Source: Pelomonas cellulosilytica (GTDB taxonomy: Bacteria; Pseudomonadota; Gammaproteobacteria; Burkholderiales; Burkholderiaceae_C). From it: DNA of 64,000 nucleotides. A program made the translations under genes and the position numbers. Positions 8,834 to 17,326 of this stretch are shown piece by piece. Where the stretch lies: assembly GCF_021353265.1 (NCBI RefSeq), contig NZ_JAJTWU010000007.1:186001-250000 (forward strand). The letters are read 5' to 3'. Under the pieces are notes generated by a model, which was not told where the DNA came from, did not search any database, and saw only the letters and a list, made by a program, of their open reading frames with translations. Numbering within the stretch: the first letter of the stretch is position 1; each line of letters opens with the position of its first letter.

Positions 8834-10320
8834 ACACGCCCGCCTATCAAGACCTCACCGCACGCCAGCAGCGCCTCTACCGCCTGGCCCACCTGCAAGC
8901 CATCGCCCAATGGGACCAGGCGGCCAACATGCCGTCCAAGGGCAACGAGGCGCGCAGCCTGGCGCTGGCCGAGATGAACGGCCTGCTTCACCAGTTGGCG
9001 ACCGACCCCGCCTTGAAGGGGTTGCTCGACGCGGCTGACGCCGAGCCGCTGGACGAGCTGCAGCACGCCAACCTGCGCGAGATCCGCCGCGCCTGGCGCG
9101 CCGCCAATGCCTTGCCGCAGGCGTTGGTGGAAGCCAAGAGCCTGGCCAACAACCGCTGCGAGCACGCCTGGCGCGCGCAGCGCCCGGCCAACGACTGGGC
9201 GGGCTTTGCGCCCAACCTGCGCGAGGTGCTGAAGATCGCACGGCAGGAGGCGGACTGCCTGTCGCAGAGCACCGGCCTGAGCAAGTACGACGCGCTGCTG
9301 GACCAGTACGAGCCGGGCATGCGCAGCGCCGACGTGGAGCGCGCCTTCGCGCCGTTGCGCCAGTGGCTGCCCGGGCTGATCCGCGACGTCCTCGCGAAGC
9401 AGGCCACCGAGACCGTCATCCGTCCGCAAGGCCCTTTCCCCATCGCGGCGCAGAAGGCGCTGGGCCTGGCCGCGATGCAGCTGATGGGCTTCGACTTCGC
9501 GGCCGGCCGGCTGGACGAAAGCACGCACCCGTTCTGCGGCGGCGTGCCCGAGGACGTGCGCATGACGACGCGCTACCGCGAGGACGACTTCCTGCCCGCG
9601 CTGATGGGCGTCATCCACGAGACCGGCCACGGCCGCTACGAGCAGGGCCTGCCGCGCGAGCTGCTGGGCCAGCCGGTCGCGCTCGCACGTTCGATGGGCA
9701 TCCACGAGAGCCAGAGCCTCAGCTTCGAGATGCAACTGGGCAGCCACGCAGCATTCGCCGGCCTGCTGGCGCCACTGCTCGTCGAGCATTTCGGTGCCCA
9801 GCCGGCCTTCGAGCCCGAGAACCTGCACAAGCTGCTGACCCGCGTACAGCCTGGCTTCATCCGCGTGGATGCCGACGAGGTGACCTACCCCGCGCACATC
9901 CTGCTGCGCTTCGACATCGAGCGCGCGCTGATCGAAGGCGATGCCGAGGTCGACGACATCCCGGCGCTGTGGGACGCGAAGATGGCCGAACTGCTCGGCC
10001 TGGACACGCGCGGCAACTTCAAGGACGGCCCGATGCAGGACGTGCACTGGCCCGCCGGCCTGTTTGGCTACTTTCCCTGCTACACGCTGGGCGCCATGTA
10101 CGCGTCGCAGTGGTTCGCGACGATGCGCACGCAGCAGCCCGACCTGGACGCCCGCATCGCCCGCGGTGAGCTGGGCGGCGTGTTCGACTGGCTGTCCACC
10201 CACGTCTGGCAGGAAGCCAGCCGCTGGGAGACGCCGGAGCTGGTCCGGCGTGCCAGCGGCGAGCCACTGAACCCGGCCCACTTCGAGGCTCATTTGCGCG
10301 GGCGCTACCTGGGCGCCTAA
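8830..10320 (+). CDS. M32 family metallocarboxypeptidase
   Basis: This 496-residue enzyme is a Taq-carboxypeptidase-type (M32) zinc exopeptidase that removes C-terminal residues. The zinc site is HETGH at 263-267 with the third ligand in HESQS at 292-296, exactly the family arrangement. Other M32 blocks are DEVTYPAHILLRFDIERAL and GYFPCYTLGAMYA. There is no signal peptide, so it is cytoplasmic. The ATG at 8830 overlaps the upstream YqaA-like stop by 4 bases, so the two are co-translated, although no functional link is obvious. A strong hairpin lies 109 bases after its stop. Confidence 0.95.
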   Translation: MNTPAYQDLTARQQRLYRLAHLQAIAQWDQAANMPSKGNEARSLALAEMNGLLHQLATDPALKGLLDAADAEPLDELQHANLREIRRAWRAANALPQALVEAKSLANNRCEHAWRAQRPANDWAGFAPNLREVLKIARQEADCLSQSTGLSKYDALLDQYEPGMRSADVERAFAPLRQWLPGLIRDVLAKQATETVIRPQGPFPIAAQKALGLAAMQLMGFDFAAGRLDESTHPFCGGVPEDVRMTTRYREDDFLPALMGVIHETGHGRYEQGLPRELLGQPVALARSMGIHESQSLSFEMQLGSHAAFAGLLAPLLVEHFGAQPAFEPENLHKLLTRVQPGFIRVDADEVTYPAHILLRFDIERALIEGDAEVDDIPALWDAKMAELLGLDTRGNFKDGPMQDVHWPAGLFGYFPCYTLGAMYASQWFATMRTQQPDLDARIARGELGGVFDWLSTHVWQEASRWETPELVRRASGEPLNPAHFEAHLRGRYLGA

Positions 10321-10341
10321 GCAGCGCACGGTACTCAGGCC

Positions 10342-10450
10342 GAGCGCCGGGCCGCCCCAAGCCGGCCCGGTGGGCGATGTGGTTGCGGCTCATTGCTGCA
10401 AACATCGTCGCCCTCTCGGGGGACTGTCCGATACCGCCCGCATTCAGGGC
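10342..10450. repeat. Intergenic repeat, copy B
   Basis: This is the second copy of the element at 5126-5233, in the same orientation. It starts GAGCGCCGGGCCGCCCC and ends CCGCCCGCATTCAGGGC. In this copy the right end forms one arm of a perfect hairpin (10429-10457), whereas copy A has diverged there. It sits between two convergent genes. Confidence 0.7.
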
Positions 10451-10457
10451 GGTATCG
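10429..10457. terminator. Hairpin between convergent genes
   Basis: CGATACCGCCC (10429-10439) pairs perfectly with GGGCGGTATCG (10447-10457) across a 7-base loop. It lies between the carboxypeptidase stop (plus) and the repeat-protein stop (minus), so it may end transcription from both sides. Neither side has a long T-run. Confidence 0.6.
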
Positions 10458-10473
10458 GGCGAGGGGCTCTACT

Positions 10474-11064
10474 TCAGCCAGCCGTCGTGCCGTTGGTCTT
10501 GGCGCGGTGGATGCGCGCACTCTGGCGGCTCTCCGCGCGCTGGACATGCTGCTGCTCACCCGCGCCCACATGGCCGTCGGCGGCGGCATGCGCCTCGGCG
10601 CGGTCGACATGCGCCTGGCCCTGCTCCAGTCGCGCGGCCTCATGCTTCGTCAGCGCGCCGGTCTGCAGGCCGTTCTCGACCCGCTTCTCCTGGTTCACGT
10701 TGCGCTGCACGTCGGCCTGCATGCGCTGGCTGGAGGCTGACAGCGGGTTGCCATTGACGCCGTTGGACTCGGCCGTCCTGATGTCGCGGCCGGCCTTGTT
10801 CTGCGCAGTGCGCAGTTCGCGACGCTCCGTCGCGCTGAGCTTGCCGTCCTTCATGTCCCGGGCCTGCAGCTTGTCCACCTTGGCTTCGTCGCGCTCGACC
10901 AGGGCGGCTTCGCGGGTGGTGATCTTGCCGCTCTGTAGACCGTTCTCGATGCGCTGCTGCTGGTTCACGTCACGCTGGACGGTGGACTGGGCCGCAGGGG
11001 CTTGCGCCATGGCGGCGCTGGCAAACAGGGCGAGGGTGGCGGAGGCGATGAGGGCGATCTTCAT
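10474..11064 (-). CDS. Secreted protein with two tandem approx. 73-residue repeats, EF-hand-like
   Basis: I do not recognise a named family. The 196-residue protein from the ATG at 11064 has a clear signal peptide (MKIALIASATLALFASAAMA, cleavage near residue 20). The mature part is two homologous repeats: residues about 29-102 (VQRDVNQQQRIENGLQSGKI...) and 119-191 (VQRNVNQEKRVENGLQTGAL...). Repeat 1 contains DMKDGKLSATE, which looks like an EF-hand loop; the matching part of repeat 2 (HAAADGHVGAGE) has lost most acidic ligands. Both are charged, helical and rich in Gln, Arg and Ala. A periplasmic location is expected. It is transcribed alone, bounded by a terminator upstream and a hairpin downstream. 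Confidence 0.75.
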   Translation of the reverse strand: MKIALIASATLALFASAAMAQAPAAQSTVQRDVNQQQRIENGLQSGKITTREAALVERDEAKVDKLQARDMKDGKLSATERRELRTAQNKAGRDIRTAESNGVNGNPLSASSQRMQADVQRNVNQEKRVENGLQTGALTKHEAARLEQGQAHVDRAEAHAAADGHVGAGEQQHVQRAESRQSARIHRAKTNGTTAG

Positions 11065-11204
11065 GGTGAGGGTCCTTTCAGCGGTCAGCGACGGCTGGCC
11101 TGAGCAGACAACGCCTCTGATGCGGCCCTGCGACGACGTGGCGGCGCGCGTTTGCGTGAGCGGCTGTAACACCCGACAGCCTGCAGACAGCACCCCTGCA
11201 CCGG

Positions 11205-11235
11205 CAAAAAATAAGCCGCCTGATGAGGACGGCTC
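11205..11235 (-). terminator. Rho-independent terminator of the lpxC end of the operon
   Basis: On the minus strand AGCCG (11234-11230) and CGGCT (11218-11214) close a stem extended inside by CCT/AGG, followed by TTATTTTTTG. The stem plus T-tract is a standard terminator placed after the lpxC and small-membrane-protein genes. Confidence 0.75.
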
Positions 11236-11371
11236 AAGTTCTTAGCGAACGATCTCTTCCAATCCATCGCGCTTCCCCGGCCCCCCGGCCATCTCCGCGC
11301 GTGGCACCCGGGATTGTTGTTGTCCGGGCTGGGCCGATGCCTGCGGGCATCGACCGTGGCGCCATTCTGAG

Positions 11372-11426
11372 CACGGCCGGCGTGCTTCGCACCCCCGTAA
11401 GCCCAGGGGTGATGGGGCCGGCCGTG
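11372..11426. repeat. Large inverted repeat
   Basis: CACGGCCGGC (11372-11381) and GCCGGCCGTG (11417-11426) are perfect 10-base arms. The 35-base loop contains its own CCCC...GGGG pairing. It starts 8 bases after the small membrane protein stop and may be an extra transcription-ending or mRNA-protecting structure. Confidence 0.5.
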
Positions 11427-11433
11427 AACGCCG

Positions 11434-11619
11434 TCACAGCAACAGCGCCAATCGCTCCAGGATCAACACGGCGAAGAACGCGAGACCGGCGATGACCGTC
11501 CATTTCAGGATGATCAGCCCGAGCCGCCGCCAGCGTCTCTGGCCCGTCGCGACGGACAAGGCCAGGCAGACGATGGCCGAGAACAGCAGCAGGCCGATGA
11601 GCAGGCGGGCAAACATCAT
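11434..11619 (-). CDS. Small two-helix membrane protein downstream of lpxC
   Basis: This 61-residue protein (MMFARLLIGLLLF...) has two predicted membrane helices at about 4-22 and 36-60, joined by a short basic loop with GQRRWRRLG, giving a hairpin with the loop on the cytoplasmic side by the positive-inside rule. It begins 10 bases after the lpxC stop and is followed by hairpins, so it is probably the last gene of the envelope operon. I know no function. A role in LpxC or envelope control is only a positional guess. Confidence 0.65.
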   Translation of the reverse strand: MMFARLLIGLLLFSAIVCLALSVATGQRRWRRLGLIILKWTVIAGLAFFAVLILERLALLL

Positions 11620-11629
11620 GCGACGCGCC

Positions 11630-12565
11630 TCACCACGCCGGCGCCAGCTCGGCGAAGCCCTGTGGCGCCTGGCGCTCGTCGTCGAAGGTGACGACTTCGT
11701 AGGCGGCCTCCTCGGCCATCAGCGCGCGCAGCAGCTTGTTGTTCAACGCGTGGCCGCCCTTGAACGACGTGTAGGCCGCCAGCAGGGGCATGCCGGCGAC
11801 CTGCATGTCGCCGATGGCGTCGAGGATCTTGTGCTTCACGAACTCATCGTCGTAGCGCAGGCCGTCGGCATTCAGTACCTTGTAGTCGTCCACGACGATG
11901 GCGTTGTCCATCGACCCGCCCAGCGTCAGTCCACGCGAGCGCATCAGGTCGATGTCGGCCGTCATGCCGAAGGTGCGGGCACGCGCGATCTCCTTCTTGT
12001 AGAGACCCGAGCCCATGTCGAACACGAACTGGCTGCCGGTGGCGGCAACGGCCGGGTTGTCGAATTCGATCTCGAAGCTCAGCGTGTAGCCGTGATGCGG
12101 CTCCAACCGGGCCCACATCAGCCGCTTGCCTTCGCCCTGGCGTACTTCTACGGGCTTCCTGACCTTCAGGAAGCGCTTGGGCGCGTCCTGCATCGCGATG
12201 CCCGCGGACTGCAGCAGGAAGACGAAGCTGGCCGCCGAGCCGTCCAGCACCGGCACCTCGTCGGCATTGATGTCCACGACCAGGTTGTCCAGCCCGAGGC
12301 CCGCGCAGGCGGACAGCAGATGCTCGATAGTCTGCACCTTCGGCGCGCCTGGGTCGCCGCCGGGGCTGATCGTCGTGGCCATGCGGGTGTCGCTGACCGA
12401 CATCACGCCCACTGGGATGTCAACCGGCGGGCACAGGTCCACGCGGCGGAAGACGATGCCGGTGTCGGCGGGCGCCGGCCGCAGCGTCAGCTCGACCTTC
12501 TGGCCGCTGTGGATGCCCACGCCAACCGCGCGCGTGATCGACTTCAAAGTGCGTTGCTTGACCAT
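11630..12565 (-). CDS. lpxC: UDP-3-O-acyl-N-acetylglucosamine deacetylase
   Basis: LpxC is the zinc deacetylase of the committed step of lipid A synthesis. The 311-residue length is normal. Catalytic and zinc residues are all visible: Glu81 and His82 in [11 protein letters not shown], His245 and Asp249 in HKILDAIGD, and His272 in [10 protein letters not shown]. The first residues [21 protein letters not shown] match the family. The ATG has no Shine-Dalgarno; instead a small hairpin (CCGGGA TTG TCCCGG) sits directly before it. The gene starts 18 bases after the histidine kinase stop rather than directly after ftsZ as in E. coli. Confidence 0.97.
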   Translation of the reverse strand: MVKQRTLKSITRAVGVGIHSGQKVELTLRPAPADTGIVFRRVDLCPPVDIPVGVMSVSDTRMATTISPGGDPGAPKVQTIEHLLSACAGLGLDNLVVDINADEVPVLDGSAASFVFLLQSAGIAMQDAPKRFLKVRKPVEVRQGEGKRLMWARLEPHHGYTLSFEIEFDNPAVAATGSQFVFDMGSGLYKKEIARARTFGMTADIDLMRSRGLTLGGSMDNAIVVDDYKVLNADGLRYDDEFVKHKILDAIGDMQVAGMPLLAAYTSFKGGHALNNKLLRALMAEEAAYEVVTFDDERQAPQGFAELAPAW

Positions 12566-12566
12566 G

Positions 12567-12581
12567 CCGGGATTGTCCCGG
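12567..12581 (-). promoter_or_regulatory. Hairpin abutting the lpxC start codon
   Basis: CCGGGA (12567-12572) and TCCCGG (12576-12581) form a perfect 6-base-pair stem with a 3-base loop, ending one base from the lpxC ATG. It occupies the place of the ribosome-binding site and could make lpxC translation depend on ribosomes arriving from the kinase gene. Confidence 0.45.
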
Positions 12582-12583
12582 AA

Positions 12584-14542
12584 TCAGCCCGGCGGCTTGC
12601 GCTCTACAGGCAATCGCAGCGATAGCCGCGTCCCATTGCCGGGCGACGAGTCGATCCGCAGCTTGCCACCCAGTCGCTGGGCGCGCTTGATCTGGCTCTT
12701 CAGCCCGCGGCCATGCTGGATGTTCTGCAAGTCGAAGCCGGCGCCGTCGTCCTCGACGCGGATCTCGACATAGCTGCCATGGTGCCGCGTGACCATGCGC
12801 ACGCGGCTGGCCCGCGCATGCTTGAGCACGTTGTTCAGCGCCTCCTGCATCAGGCGCAGCACGTGCAACGCATCGGGCGGCTCCAGCCATTCGAGTGGGG
12901 GCAGGTCCTGCACGTCCCAGTCGAGCTTGAGCCCACCGGTCTGCAGCCGCTTGCCGAGGCGGTAGCGCATCGTGGCCAGCAGCGAGACGAGGTCATGGCC
13001 GACGGGCTCCAGCGAGTCGATGACCAGCCGCAGGTCGTCCACGCACTCGCGCAGCACCTCGACGACCTTCTCGTGCGACATGTTGCCCTGCTCCACGGCG
13101 ACCAGCGCCGACAGCAGCGAGGAACCGAGGCCATCGTGCATGTCGGCCATGATGCGCTGACGCTCCAGCAGCAAGGCCTGCTGCCGCTCGGCCTCGCGCA
13201 GCTGCTCGTTCTGCACCTGCAGCACGGAGATCTGCTCGTCGAGGTCTTCCTGCAGCTGGCTGTTCTGCGCCTGCACCTCCTCGACGGTGCCCACATAGCG
13301 GCGCTGCACCGCATGCAGGAAGCTCAGCATGACGACGAGCGTGGCGAAGGGCATCAGGAACACATGTTCCGGCCAGGCCCAACCGGCCAGTACGGCGAGG
13401 TCGTGCACGCCGATCAGCAGTCCCACGACAAGTGCGAGCGCCATCAGGCGTACCTCGGCATGCCGCTCGCGCCAACCCATGACCGCGAGCCAGGTAGTGC
13501 CGGTGCCTGCGACGAGGGCCGTCACGGTGTACTGCAGCACGACCATGTCGATCTGGCGCAGCCACAGCGGCATGCTGACGACGCTGACCAAGCCGACCGC
13601 GCCGATCAGCACCTGCTCGAAGCGTCGCGCCCGCTGCTTAGCAAAGCGCATAGCGAACAGCAAGGCCGACAGCATGACCCACGCCATCGATGCATGCGTG
13701 CCCCACCAGAACCAGTCCTGGGCCAGCGGTGAGGCCGGCAAGCTGACGTAGTAGTGCAGGTTGCGCACCATCCAGGCCAACGCCGTGAGCCCGAACAACG
13801 CGTAGATCGCCTCGTCGCGCCGGCGCAGCCACAGCGTCAGCGCGAAGAAGCCCAGCACGGCCAGCGTCAGCGTGACAGCCTGCGGCAAACCGCTCTGCAT
13901 GCGCACGCGCCACTGCCAGCGCTTCTCAAGCACGTCGCGCGGCCCAAGCCACATGCGCGACACCGCGTGGTAGCTGCCCGCCGGCACCGGCAGCGCGACG
14001 ACCAATTCCAGCCCCCGCGCGCCATTGCCCGGCAGCGGCAGGTAAATGGGCTGCACCCACTGCTCGCGCTCGGCATACTGGTTGTCCAGCAGCATCTGCC
14101 AGCCACTCTCGGTATGCATCAGCACGGCCGCCGACAAGGTCACCAACCGGGGCAGGTAGAGCGCCTGCGGGTCCTCCTGGCCCGGCGGCAGCCGCAGCCG
14201 GTACCAGCGCATTTCGTAGGTGCGGTCGTTGCCAACGACCGCCGCGCTGGGCCGCGCCCGTACGTCGGGCAGCGTGACCGGCCGCCAGGCCGCCGCGTCC
14301 TCCGGCGGCATCAGCTCCGGTGACAGCTCCACCACGCCATTGCCACCGACGGCCTGGTGGCGCAGCGCCGCCCACCAGGCGTCCAGCTGGTCGCGCGTCC
14401 AGGCGGTGGTGGCGAGTTCGGCCGGCGCTGCCTCATCCGCCGGCGCGCTGGGCTGAGGCAGGCGCTGGGCCCCGGCGGGCAGGCAACTGATCAGCAAAAG
14501 CAGCAGCAGCCAGCCACGCAGCACGGCGCTCAGCTCAGACAT
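12584..14542 (-). CDS. 7TMR-DISM-type sensor histidine kinase (NarL/HisKA_3 class)
   Basis: The 652-residue membrane kinase starts at MSELSAVLRG. A signal peptide (1-25) leads to a periplasmic beta-sandwich of about 180 residues typical of 7TMR-DISM extracellular domains. Several membrane segments at about 217-412 follow, then a coiled coil at 415-460. The dimerisation helix carries the phospho-acceptor His469 in ERQRIMADMHDGLGSSLL (HisKA_3). The ATPase part has the N-box QEALNNVLKHA near 566-576, DDGAGFD near 598-604 and a GRGLKSQIKRAQRLGG lid. No response regulator lies next to it, so it is an orphan. It sits between ftsZ and lpxC, 18 bases ahead of lpxC. The signal is unknown. Confidence 0.9.
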   Translation of the reverse strand: MSELSAVLRGWLLLLLLISCLPAGAQRLPQPSAPADEAAPAELATTAWTRDQLDAWWAALRHQAVGGNGVVELSPELMPPEDAAAWRPVTLPDVRARPSAAVVGNDRTYEMRWYRLRLPPGQEDPQALYLPRLVTLSAAVLMHTESGWQMLLDNQYAEREQWVQPIYLPLPGNGARGLELVVALPVPAGSYHAVSRMWLGPRDVLEKRWQWRVRMQSGLPQAVTLTLAVLGFFALTLWLRRRDEAIYALFGLTALAWMVRNLHYYVSLPASPLAQDWFWWGTHASMAWVMLSALLFAMRFAKQRARRFEQVLIGAVGLVSVVSMPLWLRQIDMVVLQYTVTALVAGTGTTWLAVMGWRERHAEVRLMALALVVGLLIGVHDLAVLAGWAWPEHVFLMPFATLVVMLSFLHAVQRRYVGTVEEVQAQNSQLQEDLDEQISVLQVQNEQLREAERQQALLLERQRIMADMHDGLGSSLLSALVAVEQGNMSHEKVVEVLRECVDDLRLVIDSLEPVGHDLVSLLATMRYRLGKRLQTGGLKLDWDVQDLPPLEWLEPPDALHVLRLMQEALNNVLKHARASRVRMVTRHHGSYVEIRVEDDGAGFDLQNIQHGRGLKSQIKRAQRLGGKLRIDSSPGNGTRLSLRLPVERKPPG

Positions 14543-14703
14543 CCTGGCGAATCGTGGGTGTCGACATGGGCCGCGAGCATGCCACAGCGTCAGGCAGCGT
14601 CCCAATCTGGTGCGGTGGACGGCAGTCTCCGTTCGCCTCGGAGGGAAGGAGGCTTGCCCGACCGGCCCGACGGCCTAGGCCACGCAAAGCAGATCCGCAA
14701 AGC

Positions 14704-14733
14704 AGAAGGGCGGACCTGCCGGCCCGCCCTTCT
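14704..14733 (-). terminator. Hairpin terminator after ftsZ
   Basis: AGAAGGGCGG (14704-14713) pairs perfectly with CCGCCCTTCT (14724-14733) across 10 bases, 27 bases past the ftsZ stop. On the minus strand it is followed by a weak T-containing tail (GCTTTGC). Partial termination would let a fraction of transcripts reach the kinase and lpxC. Confidence 0.6.
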
Positions 14734-14759
14734 TTCGGCGATCGAAGAGGTGGCGATCG

Positions 14760-16004
14760 TCAATCGGCCTGCTTGCGCAGGAAGGCCGGGATCTCGATCT
14801 CGTCCATGCCGTTGGACGACAGCGCCTCGACCTTGGCGGCCGCGCTGCCCGAGCGGCCATGGCGCCAGACGCTGGGCACGTTGGCGTTGGCGAAGTCACC
14901 CAGGCCCAGGCCAACGTTGGCCTGCTGCGCCGTCGCCGGCGCGGCCATGGCCACCGCCTGCGTCAGAACCGGCATGGCCATGCCATCGGTGCCGTTGCGC
15001 ACGACTTGCGTCGTCTGCACCACCTGCAGCGGTGCCTGCTGGCGGGCACGGCCGGCCGTCAGGCCCGTCGCGATGACGGTCACGCGCAGCGCATCGCCCA
15101 GGCTCTCGTCATAGGCGGTGCCGTAAATGATGTGCGCGTCTTCCGACGCATAGCGCTTGATCGCGTTCATCGCGTTACGCGACTCGCTGAGCTTGAAGTT
15201 CGCACGGCTTGCAGCGATCAGCACCAGCACGCCGCGCGCGCCGGACAGGTCGATGCCCTCTAGCAGCGGGCAAGCGACGGCCGCTTCGGCGGCCTTGGTG
15301 GCACGGTCGGGGCCGGTGGCCTGGGCCGTGCCCATCATGGCCTTGCCCGGCTCGCTCATCACCGTCTTCACGTCTTCGAAGTCGACGTTCACGAGACCGG
15401 GGATGTGGATGATGTCCGAAATGCCGCCAACGGCGTTCTTCAGCACGTCATTGGCATGCGCGAAGGCCTGATCCTGCGTGACGTCATCGCCCAGCACATC
15501 GAGCAGCTTGTCGTTCAGCACGACGATCAGCGAGTCGACATTGGCCTCCAGTTCGGCCAGGCCGGTATCGGCAGCCTTGGCGCGGCGGCCGCCTTCGAAC
15601 TCGAACGGCTTGGTGACGACACCGACTGTCAGGATGCCCATTTCCTTCGCGACGCGTGCAATCACCGGGGCGGCGCCGGTGCCGGTGCCACCGCCCATGC
15701 CGGCGGTAATGAACAGCATATTGGCGCCGGCGATGGATTCGCGAATGCGGTTTTCGGCTTCCTCGGCAGCCGCCTTGCCCATTTCGGGTTTGGCGCCGGC
15801 ACCCAGACCGGACGTGCCGAGTTGCAGCAATTGGTCGGCCTTGGAGCGGTTGAGAGCCTGAGCGTCGGTATTCGCGCAGATGAATTCAACGCCTTGAACG
15901 CCCTGGGCGATCATGTGGTCCACGGCGTTGCCGCCGCCACCACCGACCCCGATCACCTTGATTTGGGTGCCTTGGTCAAACTCTTCGATCATCTCAATGG
16001 GCAT
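14760..16004 (-). CDS. ftsZ: Cell division GTPase FtsZ
   Basis: FtsZ polymerises into the Z-ring at mid-cell. The 414-residue protein has the nucleotide loop VGGGGGNAVDHM near 20-31, the tubulin signature GGGTGTG at 104-110, and the T7 synergy loop VNVDFEDVKTVM. A variable linker leads to the conserved C-terminal peptide DEIEIPAFLRKQAD that binds FtsA and ZipA. The start is fixed by a near-perfect ribosome-binding site (TAGGAGGT, 5 bases from the ATG), much stronger than those of its neighbours, which suits the high amount of FtsZ needed. It is separated from ftsA by 84 bases. Confidence 0.98.
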   Translation of the reverse strand: MPIEMIEEFDQGTQIKVIGVGGGGGNAVDHMIAQGVQGVEFICANTDAQALNRSKADQLLQLGTSGLGAGAKPEMGKAAAEEAENRIRESIAGANMLFITAGMGGGTGTGAAPVIARVAKEMGILTVGVVTKPFEFEGGRRAKAADTGLAELEANVDSLIVVLNDKLLDVLGDDVTQDQAFAHANDVLKNAVGGISDIIHIPGLVNVDFEDVKTVMSEPGKAMMGTAQATGPDRATKAAEAAVACPLLEGIDLSGARGVLVLIAASRANFKLSESRNAMNAIKRYASEDAHIIYGTAYDESLGDALRVTVIATGLTAGRARQQAPLQVVQTTQVVRNGTDGMAMPVLTQAVAMAAPATAQQANVGLGLGDFANANVPSVWRHGRSGSAAAKVEALSSNGMDEIEIPAFLRKQAD

Positions 16005-16008
16005 ATCA

Positions 16009-16016
16009 ACCTCCTA
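16009..16016 (-). promoter_or_regulatory. Strong ftsZ ribosome-binding site
   Basis: TAGGAGGT on the minus strand is fully complementary to the 16S 3' end and sits 4-5 bases before the ATG. Slightly upstream, GTGCCGCGGCAC (16029-16040) is a perfect 12-base palindrome that could be a protein site or small hairpin in the ftsA-ftsZ gap. Confidence 0.8.
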
Positions 16017-16088
16017 ACTGGTGCAATTGTGCCGCGGCACTGTGTGATTGACTAGTTGCAGAAACAACTTTTTAGTGGGTTTGGGGGG

Positions 16089-17318
16089 TCAAAAATTCCC
16101 CATGAACCAATCCTTGACTCGACCGAGCAGGGTTTGCACGGAGCCCGCCTGCTGGGCCGCCTTGAAACCCCGACTGCGCGACAGCCGCGCTTCCTCCAGC
16201 AGCCCCATGACGGTGGCCGAACGCGGGTTCGCGACCATGTCGTAAAGCGCGCCGGAATACGTCGGCAGGCCGCGCCGGACAGGTTTCAGAAAAATATCCT
16301 CGGCGAGTTCCACCATCCCCGGCATGACGGCAGAGCCGCCAGTCAGCACAATGCCGCTGGACAGCAATTCCTCATAGCCCGATTCCCGGATGACCTGGTG
16401 GACGAGGGAAAAGATTTCCTCCACCCGCGGCTCGATGACGCCGGCGAGCGCCTGCTTGGACAGCATGCGGGGGCTGCGGTCTCCCAGGCCGGGCACTTCT
16501 ACCTGGTCCGCCGGGTCGGCCAGCAGCTGCTTGGCCACGCCGTGCTCGACCTTGATTTCCTCGGCGTCTTTGGTCGGGGTGCGCAGCGCCATCGCGATGT
16601 CGCTGGTGATCAGGTCGCCCGCGATGGGTATCACGGCGGTATGCCGGATCGAGCCACCGGTGAATATCGCGACATCGGTTGTGCCGGCGCCGATATCCAC
16701 CAGCGCCACGCCCAGGTCGCGCTCGTCAGACGTCAGCGCCGCGTGGCTGGAGGCGCTGGGGTTCAAAACCAGCTGATCGACTTCCAAACCACACCGTCGC
16801 ACGCATTTGACGATGTTTTCCGCCGCACTTTGGGCGCCGGTCACGATATGGACCTTGACCTCCAGCCGACCACCGCTCATGCCGATCGGTTCCTTGACCT
16901 CGTGGCCGTCGATGACGAATTCCTGCGGTTCGACCAGCAGCAGGCGCTGATCGTTGGGGATATTGATGGCCTTGGCGGTTTCGACGACGCGGGTCACATC
17001 GACCGGCGTGACCTCCTTGTCACGCACGATGACCATGCCGGTGGAGTTCTGACCGCGGATATGGCTGCCGGTGATCCCCGTGTAAACCCGCGATATTTTG
17101 CAGTCAGCCATCATTTCGGCCTCTTTCAAGGCCTGCTGGATGGACTGCACAGTGGCATCGATATTGACGACCACGCCACGCTTCAAGCCATGCGAAGGCG
17201 CGACACCCAGCCCGGCGATGCGCAATTCACCGCCCGCCAAAACCTCGGCCACCACCGCCATGATCTTGGCGGTGCCGATATCCAACCCGACGACCAAATC
17301 CTTGTATTCCTTGGCCAT
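16089..17318 (-). CDS. ftsA: Cell division protein FtsA
   Basis: FtsA is the actin-like membrane tether of the Z-ring. The 409-residue protein opens MAKEYKDLVVGLDIGTAKI (phosphate 1 motif), has VDIGAGTTDVAIF (phosphate 2) and IVLTGGSAVMPGMVELAE (adenosine motif). It ends in a short amphipathic sequence, RVKDWFMGNF, expected to insert in the inner membrane. It begins 8 bases after the ftsQ stop. Confidence 0.98.
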   Translation of the reverse strand: MAKEYKDLVVGLDIGTAKIMAVVAEVLAGGELRIAGLGVAPSHGLKRGVVVNIDATVQSIQQALKEAEMMADCKISRVYTGITGSHIRGQNSTGMVIVRDKEVTPVDVTRVVETAKAINIPNDQRLLLVEPQEFVIDGHEVKEPIGMSGGRLEVKVHIVTGAQSAAENIVKCVRRCGLEVDQLVLNPSASSHAALTSDERDLGVALVDIGAGTTDVAIFTGGSIRHTAVIPIAGDLITSDIAMALRTPTKDAEEIKVEHGVAKQLLADPADQVEVPGLGDRSPRMLSKQALAGVIEPRVEEIFSLVHQVIRESGYEELLSSGIVLTGGSAVMPGMVELAEDIFLKPVRRGLPTYSGALYDMVANPRSATVMGLLEEARLSRSRGFKAAQQAGSVQTLLGRVKDWFMGNF

Positions 17319-17326
17319 GTCCGTCC

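Larger units (their letters stand above)
11065..11433. other. Intergenic stretch downstream of the envelope operon
   Basis: These 369 bases carry no convincing gene. They hold a hairpin at 11372-11426, a good minus-strand terminator at 11205-11235, and presumably the promoter of the secreted repeat protein between 11065 and 11200, for which I see no clear hexamers. Confidence 0.6.
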
